12,891 bases of DNA from a bacterium (GCA_029548585.1 JAKPNC010000040.1:1-12891); one strand, 5' to 3'; shown: positions 1 through 6,343, counted from the stretch's first letter. The notes: generated by a model not told the origin, from the sequence alone. Numbers and translations: made by a program.

Positions 1-599
1 AGCCGTACAGGTCGATGCATCTCTCCGTTAAAAGGGTTTTCATCTCCCTTCTTATCGGGGCTTCTTCCGGAAACATGCACAGGTCTTTTGATTCCATTGA
101 AAAGGCAAGGAAGAGGCTCGATTCGGTAAAGTCCTGCCGGCTGGGTCCGGCGCAGCTGCGCAGTATCCTGGAGGACAGGCCCATGGATGAAAAATCGCCC
201 GGATCCATCCGTCCCGTTATCCTGGATGTGCCCGGAAGGGCCGTTCTTGAAGACGGACGGGCGGCAATCTCTTCGGAGGTCCCGGTTACCCGGGGGATGT
301 TTACAGGCAAGGATAGTTTCACCTGTTTTCTCGACGCAGGCAGGACGGGCGGAAAACTTATTGCAAGGGGCAGGAAGAAGGGAGATATGTTCTCTCCATT
401 GGGCATGGGCGGACGCCGTAAGAGCCTTTCGAGGTTCCTTATGGACAGGAAGGTTGAAAAGCCTGACAGGGACCGGATAATTCTTTTTGAATCAAGGGGA
501 GTCATTGCCTGGGTTTGCGGCCTGGAGGTTTCAGAGGAATTCAAGGTCACTGAAAAGACTGAAAGGGCCGTAAGGATCTCGGTGACGCCCGGGGATTAG
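1..599 (+). CDS. tilS: tRNA(Ile)-lysidine synthase, C-terminal part (partial at window edge)
   Basis: TilS uses ATP and lysine to convert C34 of the CAU-anticodon tRNA-Ile to lysidine, so that it reads AUA. The frame is open to the left edge (first full codon at base 3), so the N-terminal PP-loop catalytic domain lies outside the window and about 198 residues are visible. The recognisable part is the C-terminal substrate-binding domain, about 116-194 residues after the Met at base 15. It contains the family pattern 'RKKGDMFSPLGMGGRRKSLS..', then 'FLMDRKVEKPDRDRI', 'GVIAWVCGLEVSEEFKVTE', and a basic/hydrophobic end 'RAVRISV'. This order matches the TilS C-terminal domain (R.GD.F.PLGM.G.KKL..FF.D.K.P...R...P). 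The ATG at base 15 is an internal Met, not the start. The gene ends 14 bp from the convergent activator gene with no evident terminator between them. AUA codons are frequent in the neighbouring genes, consistent with a need for lysidine. Confidence 0.88.
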   Translation, partial: PYRSMHLSVKRVFISLLIGASSGNMHRSFDSIEKARKRLDSVKSCRLGPAQLRSILEDRPMDEKSPGSIRPVILDVPGRAVLEDGRAAISSEVPVTRGMFTGKDSFTCFLDAGRTGGKLIARGRKKGDMFSPLGMGGRRKSLSRFLMDRKVEKPDRDRIILFESRGVIAWVCGLEVSEEFKVTEKTERAVRISVTPGD

Positions 600-613
600 C
601 CCTTCCGTCCGGC

Positions 614-2251
614 TCACTCTCCGCCCTTGAAATACATGTTGCCGGCCAGCATGTACTCGAAATCCTTTTCTGCCTCGTTGGGCTTGACGTGTATTACCCC
701 GGCAGCTATGGCGGCCGCATCCTTCAGGGACCTTCTGTTAATAAGGATCTCCCTTGCGCCTTCAAGCGAACCGTTGCCTATCTTCTCAATCTTTTTCTCG
801 TCGACACAGGGTATCAGACCTATCCTGGCGGCGTTTTTCGTGTTGATGAAGTTGCCGAACCCTCCTGAAAGGCAGACCCTGTTTATATCCCCTGCCTGTG
901 CGGGGTATTTCCTGAGGAGTATCTGCCATCCGGTCTTTATGGCGGCTTTGGAGGTGATGAGCTGGTATATGTCGGACTGGGTCAGCCTGAGGTCCCCTGA
1001 TATGCGGAAATCTTCCGTTATGCGGGCGTTTTCCGTCATCAGTCCGTTTCTGAGCATCTCTGCCAGGAGGTCTATGAGTCCTGATCCGCACACCCCCACA
1101 GAATCCTTGCCTCCTATGGTGGAGAATGAGATCCGGCCGTCTGAAATGGATATGCTCTTTATGGCTCCCTCTATGCTGCCCGTCCCGCAGCTGACAGACG
1201 TTCCCTCGAAAGCGCCGCCGGCCGCGCATGAAGAGGCTATCATGAGGCTGTTGTTGCCCAGTACGATTTCCCCGTTTGTGCCTATGTCGACAAGGAGTCC
1301 GATCTCTTTTTTCCTGTACATGCCGCAGGCGAGTATGCCGGCAACGGTGTCTCCCCCGACATGGCCCCCTATGAGGGGCACGCCGTAAACCTCCCCTTTG
1401 TCGTTCATATCCAGGCCCAGGCTGGAGGGTTTCGATATTACCGCTTCCTTGTGAAGGGGTTCGTAAGGCATGACCCCGAGGGAAGAGACGTCTATCCCGA
1501 AGAAGATGTTCCTCATCACGGGATTGCCCGCGCCCACAAGGTGGTAAATGCATTCCCCGATATCCCTGCCCATTTTCCCGGAGAAGAGTTTGATCGAATC
1601 GTTCACGATCTCCGCAAGGAGTCCGCGGAGCCTTGACAACCGCTCCATTTTTTCTTCCTGGCCGAAATACCTGCCATTTTTCCTGTCGGAGGAAGTGAAC
1701 TCTATCCGGGAAACAACGTCGTTGCCGTAGGATATCTGCGGATTGGTCCGGGCGGAGGTGTCGAGGATCTGCCCGTCTTCAAGGTTGACAAGTTCGAGAA
1801 CCAGCGTGGTGGTTCCAAGGTCGGCGGCAATGCCGTAGATTGCCCCCCTGTAGTCGTCCACCGGTACATCTTCCCTGAAAACCATGTCCTTATCTCTATG
1901 GAAAAGAGGCAGGAGTTCCACCTGCCTGCCTGCGCCTTTTCCCAGGATCTCGTATTCTCCGAAATGCCGGATGAAAACGGTAATGTCGGAAAGGTCCCTT
2001 TCAATCCTTGCCTTGCAGGCGAGCCTCTCTCCCCGGCGGGGCAGTAATTCTTTCTCCTCCGGTGAGGGAAGGCTGAGGTTTTCTTCCCCTCTTTCAACCC
2101 TGACGGCGCATTTGCCGCATTTCCCTACACCCCCGCATTCGGCGTGGATCCCGGCTCCCGAGACCTGTGCGGCTTCGAGAATGGTCATCCCCTTTTGGAT
2201 TTCGATTCCTTTCCTGCCCCTTCTGAACTGGGGGAAGTATATCTTTCCCAT
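614..2251 (-). CDS. RACo-like reductive activator of corrinoid proteins ([2Fe-2S] ferredoxin domain + ASKHA/DUF4445 domain)
   Basis: This family uses ATP to reduce the inactive Co(II) form of corrinoid methyl carriers back to Co(I), in acetogenic or methylotrophic methyl transfer. With the start at 2251 the protein has 545 residues. Residues about 1-90 form a plant-type [2Fe-2S] domain with the C-x5-C-x2-C...C pattern at C39, C45, C48 and C79. The rest is an actin-like ATPase region with 'IAADLGTTT', 'NPQISYGNDVVSRI', 'LLVDIGTNGEIVLG', 'SSCAAGGAFEG' and 'GVCGSGLIDLLAEM'. This is the RACo arrangement rather than the RamA one, which has C-terminal 4Fe-4S clusters. The frame stays open to an ATG at 2332, but ATG 2251 has an AAGGAA ribosome site 8 nt upstream while 2332 has none, and the extra 27 residues are a basic, family-unlike extension. 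No corrinoid protein or methyltransferase gene is in the window, so the partner is unknown. It is transcribed divergently from the amidohydrolase pair. Confidence 0.85.
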   Translation of the reverse strand: MGKIYFPQFRRGRKGIEIQKGMTILEAAQVSGAGIHAECGGVGKCGKCAVRVERGEENLSLPSPEEKELLPRRGERLACKARIERDLSDITVFIRHFGEYEILGKGAGRQVELLPLFHRDKDMVFREDVPVDDYRGAIYGIAADLGTTTLVLELVNLEDGQILDTSARTNPQISYGNDVVSRIEFTSSDRKNGRYFGQEEKMERLSRLRGLLAEIVNDSIKLFSGKMGRDIGECIYHLVGAGNPVMRNIFFGIDVSSLGVMPYEPLHKEAVISKPSSLGLDMNDKGEVYGVPLIGGHVGGDTVAGILACGMYRKKEIGLLVDIGTNGEIVLGNNSLMIASSCAAGGAFEGTSVSCGTGSIEGAIKSISISDGRISFSTIGGKDSVGVCGSGLIDLLAEMLRNGLMTENARITEDFRISGDLRLTQSDIYQLITSKAAIKTGWQILLRKYPAQAGDINRVCLSGGFGNFINTKNAARIGLIPCVDEKKIEKIGNGSLEGAREILINRRSLKDAAAIAAGVIHVKPNEAEKDFEYMLAGNMYFKGGE

Positions 2252-2275
2252 CTTTTCTGTTCCTTCAAGGTTTCT

Positions 2276-2294
2276 GCCCCTGGGCCCCAGAGGC
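2276..2294 (-). promoter_or_regulatory. GC-rich hairpin in the activator mRNA leader
   Basis: Read on the minus strand, GCCTCTGG pairs with CCAGGGGC (8 bp including one T-G pair) around a 3-nt loop. The hairpin ends 8 nt before the AAGGAA ribosome site (2261-2267) of the corrinoid activator gene. If translation starts at 2251 as proposed, it lies in the 5' leader and could affect ribosome access or mRNA stability. If the long ATG at 2332 were used, it would lie inside the coding region. It could also be a chance product of GC-rich sequence. Function not shown. Confidence 0.35.
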
Positions 2295-2373
2295 GGTTTT
2301 CTTAAACGGGCTGCCTTCCTCCTTCTTTTCATACGATGCAGTATTGATCATGCATAACGCTTTTCCATTCCTA

Positions 2374-2403
2374 TTGACAGAGTATAATCTTATATCTTAC
2401 AAT
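2374..2403 (+). promoter_or_regulatory. Candidate sigma-70 promoter for the amidohydrolase / ceramidase-fold pair
   Basis: A perfect -35 TTGACA (2374-2379) is followed after 18 nt by TACAAT (2398-2403), one mismatch from consensus. A perfect TATAAT also lies at 2383-2388, but its -35 region is poor. The predicted leader to the ATG at 2496 is about 85 nt. It contains a weak 6-bp hairpin (CTCATC/GATGAG, 2433-2450). The hexamer ATCTTA recurs at 2387, 2394 and 2425, and might be an operator half-site. Confidence 0.5.
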
Positions 2404-2415
2404 TCTTCAAGTCAA
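2387..2415 (-). promoter_or_regulatory. Candidate sigma-70 promoter for the corrinoid activator gene
   Basis: On the minus strand a TTGACT -35 (2415-2410) is followed after 17 nt by a TAAGAT -10 (2392-2387). A second reading, TTGAAG (2410-2405) with TATACT (2386-2381) and an 18-nt spacer, overlaps it. Either would give a leader of roughly 120-130 nt before the start at 2251. It overlaps the plus-strand promoter, so the two directions probably compete or share a regulator. Confidence 0.4.
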
Positions 2416-2495
2416 AATAAGTTCCATCTTACCTCATCTTTTAGGATGAGCCCTGTGGAAGATGAAGACGTTTTCCTGAAAGGCAAGGGAGAAAA

Positions 2496-3374
2496 ATGTT
2501 TATAGACATACATGTTCACGCTTCGAGGTATCCCAATTATTTCCCCGCGGGCAAGCCCATGTTTCCGCAGGCGGAAGACCTGATAAAAAGGTATGACAGC
2601 ATAGGGGTGGAAAAGGCGGTGATACTGCCCGAGGTAAACCCTGAAGCGTCATATTTTATGCAGTCGGTAGAGGACGTTCTGAGTATATGCGGGCAATATC
2701 CTGACAGGTTCGTCCCTTTCTGCAACGTTGACCCGAGGGCCGTCAGCAACTCTCCGGACGCCCCTCTCGACGAGCTTATTCTATATTACAAGGAGAAGGG
2801 GTGCAAGGGAATCGGCGAGGTTTCTCCCAATCTCCCTTTCCTGGATCCAAAATGCCAGAACCTTTTTAAGCATGCCGAGAAAGCCGGGATGCCCATCATT
2901 TTCCATCTTTCTTCCACGATGGGTTACACTTACGGCCTATACGACGATCCGGGTCTTCCCCAGCTTGAGATCGTGCTGAACAAGTTTCCCGGGCTCAACT
3001 TCCTGGGACATTCGGCGGTCTTCTGGTCCGAGATGGCGGAGCTGGAAACGCCATGGGACAGGGCGCTCTATCCCACGACACCTGTTAAGAAAGAAGGGGT
3101 CCTCCCCAAGCTTTTCAGGAGGTACAAGAACCTCATGGGCGACCTGTCCGCCGGAAGCGGCTATTACGCCCTGGCAAGGGATCCCGAATATGCCGTTCAT
3201 TTCCTCGAAGAATTCCAGGACAGGCTTTATTTCGGGACCGATATATGCCGGATGAATACATCTACTCCGCTTGTGGATTTTATTCTAAAACTGAGAAACG
3301 GGAAAAAGATAACAGAGAACGTATTCCAGAAGATCGCCCGTGAAAACGCCGTAAAATTGCTGGGGCTGCAATAA
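2496..3374 (+). CDS. Amidohydrolase-2 family metal-dependent hydrolase (TIM barrel)
   Basis: This is a 292-residue cytosolic protein of the amidohydrolase-related family (COG2159 type), whose members hydrolyse or decarboxylate small organic acids and amides. Visible metal and active-site signatures, in order, are: the N-terminal 'DIHVH' (H6, H8) on strand 1, 'GIGEVSP' (E108), 'PIIFHLSS' (H137), 'FLGHSAVFW' (H172) and 'YFGTDICRM' (D249). This is the usual H-x-H...H...H...D order, and the length is typical. An AAGGGAG ribosome site at 2485-2491 supports the ATG. The next gene starts 39 nt after the stop, so the two are probably co-transcribed. The substrate cannot be read from the sequence. The pairing with a ceramidase-fold hydrolase and divergence from a corrinoid activator suggest a catabolic role, which is inference. 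The TatD family is a less likely alternative. Confidence 0.8.
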   Translation: MFIDIHVHASRYPNYFPAGKPMFPQAEDLIKRYDSIGVEKAVILPEVNPEASYFMQSVEDVLSICGQYPDRFVPFCNVDPRAVSNSPDAPLDELILYYKEKGCKGIGEVSPNLPFLDPKCQNLFKHAEKAGMPIIFHLSSTMGYTYGLYDDPGLPQLEIVLNKFPGLNFLGHSAVFWSEMAELETPWDRALYPTTPVKKEGVLPKLFRRYKNLMGDLSAGSGYYALARDPEYAVHFLEEFQDRLYFGTDICRMNTSTPLVDFILKLRNGKKITENVFQKIARENAVKLLGLQ

Positions 3375-3413
3375 GCCTCTTATAGAGCATAACCTGTTAA
3401 AAGGAAACGTCAA

Positions 3414-4709
3414 ATGCCTGGAACGAATGGATGTAAAGTTGGATCTGCCCAGATTGATATCACTCCGCCTTTGGGAACGGAGCTGGCGGGATATTTTCAC
3501 AAGCGTATTGCAAAGGAGATCAAGAGCCGGCTTTACACCAGGGCCCTCGTCGTGGAAAGCGGCGGCAGGACCGTGGCGATGGTTGCAAACGACCTGTGCG
3601 GAATGCCCGTTCAGGTTTCCGTGCTGGTAAAGGAGAAGATAGCCGCTTCATGCGGACTGCCTCCGGAAGCGGTCATGCTTTCAGCCACCCATACCCATAC
3701 GGCTCCCGTTCTTTCTTCAAATCCCGGGTCTCCCCTTACTCCTGATCCCGATTACGTGGCAAAACTGGTAGAACAGATGTCCGATGTTGTTTTGAAGGCC
3801 TGCCGTTGCCTCGAAGAATCATCAATATATTACGGCAGGACAGAAGCGGAAGGATTTTCCATAAACAAATTATGCCGTCTCAAGAGCGGCAAAGAGGTAT
3901 ATGACCTGAAGCCCATGAAGGGTGGAAGCGACGGCAGGATAGGATTTGCCCACTCCCTCGACAATTCCGTGCAGGTTTTCTGCGTAAGGGATGCCTCTCA
4001 TAACGTAAAGACTTTCGCCGTAAATTACGCCTGCCATCCCAACAGCGGGCCCGAGATCATCTGGGCCGAATGGCCCGGGGATGTAGCGGCCACGATATCA
4101 GCGGTTTACGGGAAGGATGTCCCATGCCTTTTCCTGCAGGGTACAGCCGGAGACGTTGACTGCCTGCCCGGACTTCCGCACGAGCAGATCGGCAGGGGCA
4201 TCGCCGGAGCTGCCATTATGGCCGCGGAGAGAGCCGTTGAACCCATGAAATCATCTCCAGTGGATTACAGGCTCAGGAACGTGAAATTTCCCCGGCTTGT
4301 CAAGACTCCCGAGAGCGACAGGTTCATCGTGGAATTAAAGAAGAGGAACGACCTCGGATACCTGGAGAAGGGATTGGTGGATACCTATGATGCGTGGCAG
4401 CCGGAACCTGAAGATTCAACGGTGCCCATACAGTGCCTGCGCATCGGGGAGACCGCGCTGGTGGGCCTGCCCGGAGAGATCTTCACCGCCCTGGGGGACG
4501 AGATAAAGAGATATTCTCCGGCGGCCAATACCATGGTGGTGGAGCTTTCAAACTCCTCCAGGGGATATTTCCCTCCCATCCAGCAGGCAGGCAGGGGCGG
4601 GTACGGCCAGTGGCCTTACAAGTCGAGGCGTTTCATGCCGGAAGCGGCCGTGGTAATGACTGATACCGCGATAGAGATGCTTTGGGAGATGTGGGACTGC
4701 AGGCCATAA
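3414..4709 (+). CDS. Neutral/alkaline ceramidase N-terminal-domain family protein (probable zinc hydrolase, substrate unknown)
   Basis: The 431-residue protein starts with the family pattern 'VGSAQIDITPPLGTELAGY' and continues with 'MVANDLCGM', 'SATHTHTAPV' (H93, H95), 'NYACHPNSG' (H208), 'LQGTAGDVD' (246-249), 'VGLPGEIFTALG' (E355) and 'LSNSSRGYFPP'. In neutral ceramidases the two His motifs, the PGE glutamate and a C-terminal tyrosine bind zinc, and these appear retained. The nucleophilic serine of the GDVS motif is Asp249 here, so true ceramidase activity is doubtful. There is no signal peptide, unlike secreted ceramidases, so it probably acts in the cytosol. AAGGAA at 3401-3406, 7 nt upstream, supports the ATG. 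It follows the amidohydrolase by 39 nt and ends 12 bp before the bL27 promoter. Related stand-alone proteins are common in environmental bacteria and mostly uncharacterised. Confidence 0.78.
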   Translation: MPGTNGCKVGSAQIDITPPLGTELAGYFHKRIAKEIKSRLYTRALVVESGGRTVAMVANDLCGMPVQVSVLVKEKIAASCGLPPEAVMLSATHTHTAPVLSSNPGSPLTPDPDYVAKLVEQMSDVVLKACRCLEESSIYYGRTEAEGFSINKLCRLKSGKEVYDLKPMKGGSDGRIGFAHSLDNSVQVFCVRDASHNVKTFAVNYACHPNSGPEIIWAEWPGDVAATISAVYGKDVPCLFLQGTAGDVDCLPGLPHEQIGRGIAGAAIMAAERAVEPMKSSPVDYRLRNVKFPRLVKTPESDRFIVELKKRNDLGYLEKGLVDTYDAWQPEPEDSTVPIQCLRIGETALVGLPGEIFTALGDEIKRYSPAANTMVVELSNSSRGYFPPIQQAGRGGYGQWPYKSRRFMPEAAVVMTDTAIEMLWEMWDCRP

Positions 4710-4721
4710 AAGGGCTATCTG

Positions 4722-4750
4722 TTGACAGGAGGAAAGCTTTTTGTTATAAT
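4722..4750 (+). promoter_or_regulatory. Perfect consensus sigma-70 promoter for the bL27 operon
   Basis: TTGACA (4722-4727), a 17-nt spacer and TATAAT (4745-4750) match the bacterial consensus exactly. Transcription should start near 4757, only about 4 nt before the ATG at 4761, giving a practically leaderless mRNA. An AGGAGG (4727-4732) lies inside the promoter spacer and is 28 nt from the ATG, so it cannot serve it. Confidence 0.8.
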
Positions 4751-4760
4751 CTTTAACATT

Positions 4761-5006
4761 ATGGGAAGAAAAAAACAAGGAAACGGCAGGAATTCAAACC
4801 CAAAGTACCTGGAAACTAAAGTGTACGGCGGACAGAGCGTTACGGCCGGAAGCATCATCGTAAGGCAGAGAGGAAGCAGGATCAAGCCGGGAAGCGGGGC
4901 TGACATAGGCAGGGATTATACCATTTACAGCCTTGTTGACGGCATCGTCGAGTTTTCTGAAAGAAAGGGCAGCAAGATAGTCAATATCGTGCCTCTTCCT
5001 AAATGA
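4761..5006 (+). CDS. rpmA: Large ribosomal subunit protein bL27 (short, orphan copy)
   Basis: The 81-residue basic protein matches bL27 from end to end: an N-terminal 'MGRKKQGNGRNSNPKYLE', then 'VYGGQSVTAGSIIVRQRGS' (GG.V.AG.IIVRQRG), 'PGSGADIGRDYTIYSLVDG' (PG..V.IG.D.TIFAL.DG) and 'VEFSERKG..VNIVP'. bL27 sits at the peptidyl-transferase centre, reached by its N-terminal tail. Up to the 'YGG' motif that tail is about 4 residues shorter than the E. coli-type sequence as I recall it. The frame is open further upstream to a TTG at 4722, but that codon is part of the -35 box, and Met at 4761 gives the family N-terminus. There is no ribosome site; the transcript looks leaderless. rplU and obgE, the usual neighbours, are absent, so it is either a relocated sole copy or a paralog. 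The stop overlaps the next start as ATGA. Confidence 0.87.
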   Translation: MGRKKQGNGRNSNPKYLETKVYGGQSVTAGSIIVRQRGSRIKPGSGADIGRDYTIYSLVDGIVEFSERKGSKIVNIVPLPK

Positions 5007-5353
5007 CAAGACTCTCTATCGGTATTCAATCCCCTTGCGACATTAAAAAGCTTTCGGTTTTTCAGAGAAGGGAATTATTCTCCCCTTCGGAGACGTCTTG
5101 CTGCAAAAACGTCGTCACCCTTGCCGGCAACCTTGCCGCGAAGAAGGCGTTCTTAAGTTGCCTTGACATCAAGAACGGCCAGGCCGTCCCATTTTATCCC
5201 CTCGTAGAAGTCAAACGCTCTCCAGTCAACAGGCCATTCATAGAAATCAGGGATTCTTTCCTCCGGGAAAAAATCAGGGACCGGAGCATATCTCTTTCCA
5301 TCTCTCACACCAGGGATATTGCGGTGGCCGTCTGCATCATATATAATAAGTAA
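5003..5353 (+). CDS. AcpS-like 4'-phosphopantetheinyl transferase family protein, divergent and possibly inactive
   Basis: AcpS moves 4'-phosphopantetheine from CoA to acyl carrier protein. This 116-residue protein has the family's length and order: 'SIGIQSPCDI' near the N-terminus, 'ELFSPSE' (24-30), 'AGNLAAKKAFLS' (41-52), 'PLVEVKRSPVNRPFIEI' (66-82) and 'SLSISHTRDIAVAV' (97-110). These correspond to GIDIVEI, the FT..E motif, RFAAKEA, the .IEV....G.P segment and S.SH..D.A.A. Two Mg-binding positions are altered. The AAKEA glutamate is Lys48, and the Asp of GIDIVEI is Gln9 unless Asp13 replaces it after an insertion. Its ATG overlaps the bL27 stop by 4 nt, implying translational coupling. 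nnrD follows after 63 nt, a common partner of acpS. It may be a divergent AcpS or a degenerate paralog; a second, canonical acpS elsewhere would favour the latter. Confidence 0.65.
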   Translation: MTRLSIGIQSPCDIKKLSVFQRRELFSPSETSCCKNVVTLAGNLAAKKAFLSCLDIKNGQAVPFYPLVEVKRSPVNRPFIEIRDSFLREKIRDRSISLSISHTRDIAVAVCIIYNK

Positions 5354-5396
5354 GAAAGGCTGAAAATTGCCAGGGGAGTAAAGGCATCCTTATTTC

Positions 5397-5419
5397 CATT
5401 TTCCCCGGAGGGAAAAATG
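5397..5419 (+). promoter_or_regulatory. Hairpin enclosing the nnrD ribosome site and start codon
   Basis: TTTTCCC (5399-5405) pairs with GGGAAAA (5410-5416) around a CGGA tetraloop. With one bulged A, the CAT at 5397-5399 can also pair with the ATG at 5417-5419. The GGAGG ribosome site (5407-5411) is thus split between loop and stem, and the start codon lies at or in the helix base. This would reduce nnrD translation unless opened, for instance by upstream ribosomes finishing the AcpS-like gene or by temperature. The structure is seen in the sequence; the regulation is inferred. Confidence 0.45.
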
Positions 5420-6280
5420 TTAATGCCCGGAAGAAAGAGGGATAGTCACAAGGGGGATTACGGACACCTGATGGTCATTGGCGGAAGCCCTGGGCTGACA
5501 GGGGCCGTGTGCCTTGCCTCAATGTCCGCGCTCCGGTGCGGGTGCGGTCTTGTCACGGCCGCCATCCCCAAAAGCCTGAACGGGATAATAGAGGCAAAGC
5601 TGACCGAGGCCATGAGTTTGCCCCTTCCCGAAACAGAAAGGGGCACTTTTTCACCCTCGGGAGCCGATGCCTGCCTTGGCTACATAGAGAAAAGGATAGA
5701 TGCCATCGTGATAGGTCCGGGCATTTCCACGGATTGTGAGACCGCCATTTTCGCCAGGAGAATCATATCTGAATCCGGCAGGCCGTTAGTCATAGATGCC
5801 GATGCCATAAGAATAATTTCTGGAGATGGGGAGATCCTGAGGAATCTTGTCCGGGGCAGCATCCTTACCCCCCATCCAGGGGAGATGTCCTGCCTCACGG
5901 GAGAAAAGATATCTGAAATAGAAGCCGACAGGGAAGGGAAGGCAAGTTTTTTTGCAGGGAGAAATAAAACGGTTCTTCTCCTGAAAGGCCACCGCACGGT
6001 AATCACCGACGGGAAGGAAACTTCCATCAACCTTACGGGAAATCCGGGCATGGCTACCGCCGGAAGCGGCGACGTCCTTGCCGGAATGATAGGCGGCCTG
6101 CTGGTCAGGGGATTCGGATGTTACGAGGCGGCAAGGAGAGGTGCCTACATCCACGGGCTTGCGGGTGACCTGGCTGCCCGTGAAAAGGGAGAAGAGTCCC
6201 TGGTGGCTTCCGACATAATGGAAAAGATCCCCGAAGTATTGATGCGCATGAAGGCCGGACGCAGGAGAAGGTCCCTCTGA
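5417..6280 (+). CDS. nnrD: ADP-dependent (S)-NAD(P)H-hydrate dehydratase (NnrD / YjeF C-terminal domain)
   Basis: The enzyme repairs NAD(P)H damaged by hydration, using ADP (or ATP) to dehydrate S-NADHX and S-NADPHX. The 287 residues form a ribokinase-like fold with the family motifs 'DSHKGDYGHLMVIGGSPGLT' (9-28), 'LVIDADA' (124-130), 'TPHPGEMSCLTG' (151-162), 'LLLKGHRTVI' (187-196) and the signature 'GNPGMATAGSGDVLAG' (208-223) that contains the catalytic Asp. The N-terminal NnrE epimerase domain found in fused bacterial Nnr proteins is missing, so the epimerase must be encoded elsewhere or absent. GGAGG at 5407-5411 supports the ATG. The gene sits downstream of the AcpS-like gene, a familiar acpS-nnrD pairing, and 63 bp upstream of ispD. 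The tail 'KAGRRRRSL' is unusually basic. The family assignment is firm. Confidence 0.92.
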   Translation: MLMPGRKRDSHKGDYGHLMVIGGSPGLTGAVCLASMSALRCGCGLVTAAIPKSLNGIIEAKLTEAMSLPLPETERGTFSPSGADACLGYIEKRIDAIVIGPGISTDCETAIFARRIISESGRPLVIDADAIRIISGDGEILRNLVRGSILTPHPGEMSCLTGEKISEIEADREGKASFFAGRNKTVLLLKGHRTVITDGKETSINLTGNPGMATAGSGDVLAGMIGGLLVRGFGCYEAARRGAYIHGLAGDLAAREKGEESLVASDIMEKIPEVLMRMKAGRRRRSL

Positions 6281-6322
6281 AAGGATCATTCAGGATTCGG
6301 CCTGTTCTTATCGTCCGGTTAA

Positions 6323-6331
6323 TGGTAAAAT
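6323..6331 (+). promoter_or_regulatory. Possible extended -10 promoter upstream of ispD
   Basis: The string TGGTAAAAT is an extended -10 (TGn followed by TAAAAT, one mismatch from consensus), ending 12 nt before the ispD ATG. No good -35 stands at the right distance (TTCTTA at 6305-6310 is weak). If used, the mRNA leader would be only about 5-6 nt and would lose the AAGGGA ribosome site at 6334-6339, which argues against it. Read-through from the bL27 promoter is the simpler explanation. Confidence 0.2.
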
Positions 6332-6343
6332 GTAAGGGAAAAT

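Noticed and set aside
627..1388. Long frame antisense to the corrinoid activator gene
   Set aside because: The minus-strand frame has full family motifs; the antisense frame is a shadow without domains.
2252..2332. 27-residue N-terminal extension of the corrinoid activator from ATG 2332
   Set aside because: No ribosome site at 2332, basic low-complexity residues unlike the family, and a well-placed AAGGAA site before ATG 2251.
2433..2450. Hairpin CTCATC/GATGAG as an attenuator before the amidohydrolase gene
   Set aside because: Only 6 bp, with no T-run and no alternative pairing or leader peptide.
4722..4760. TTG at 4722 as the bL27 start, adding 13 hydrophobic residues
   Set aside because: The TTG is part of a perfect -35 box, there is no ribosome site before it, and the Met at 4761 gives the normal bL27 N-terminus.
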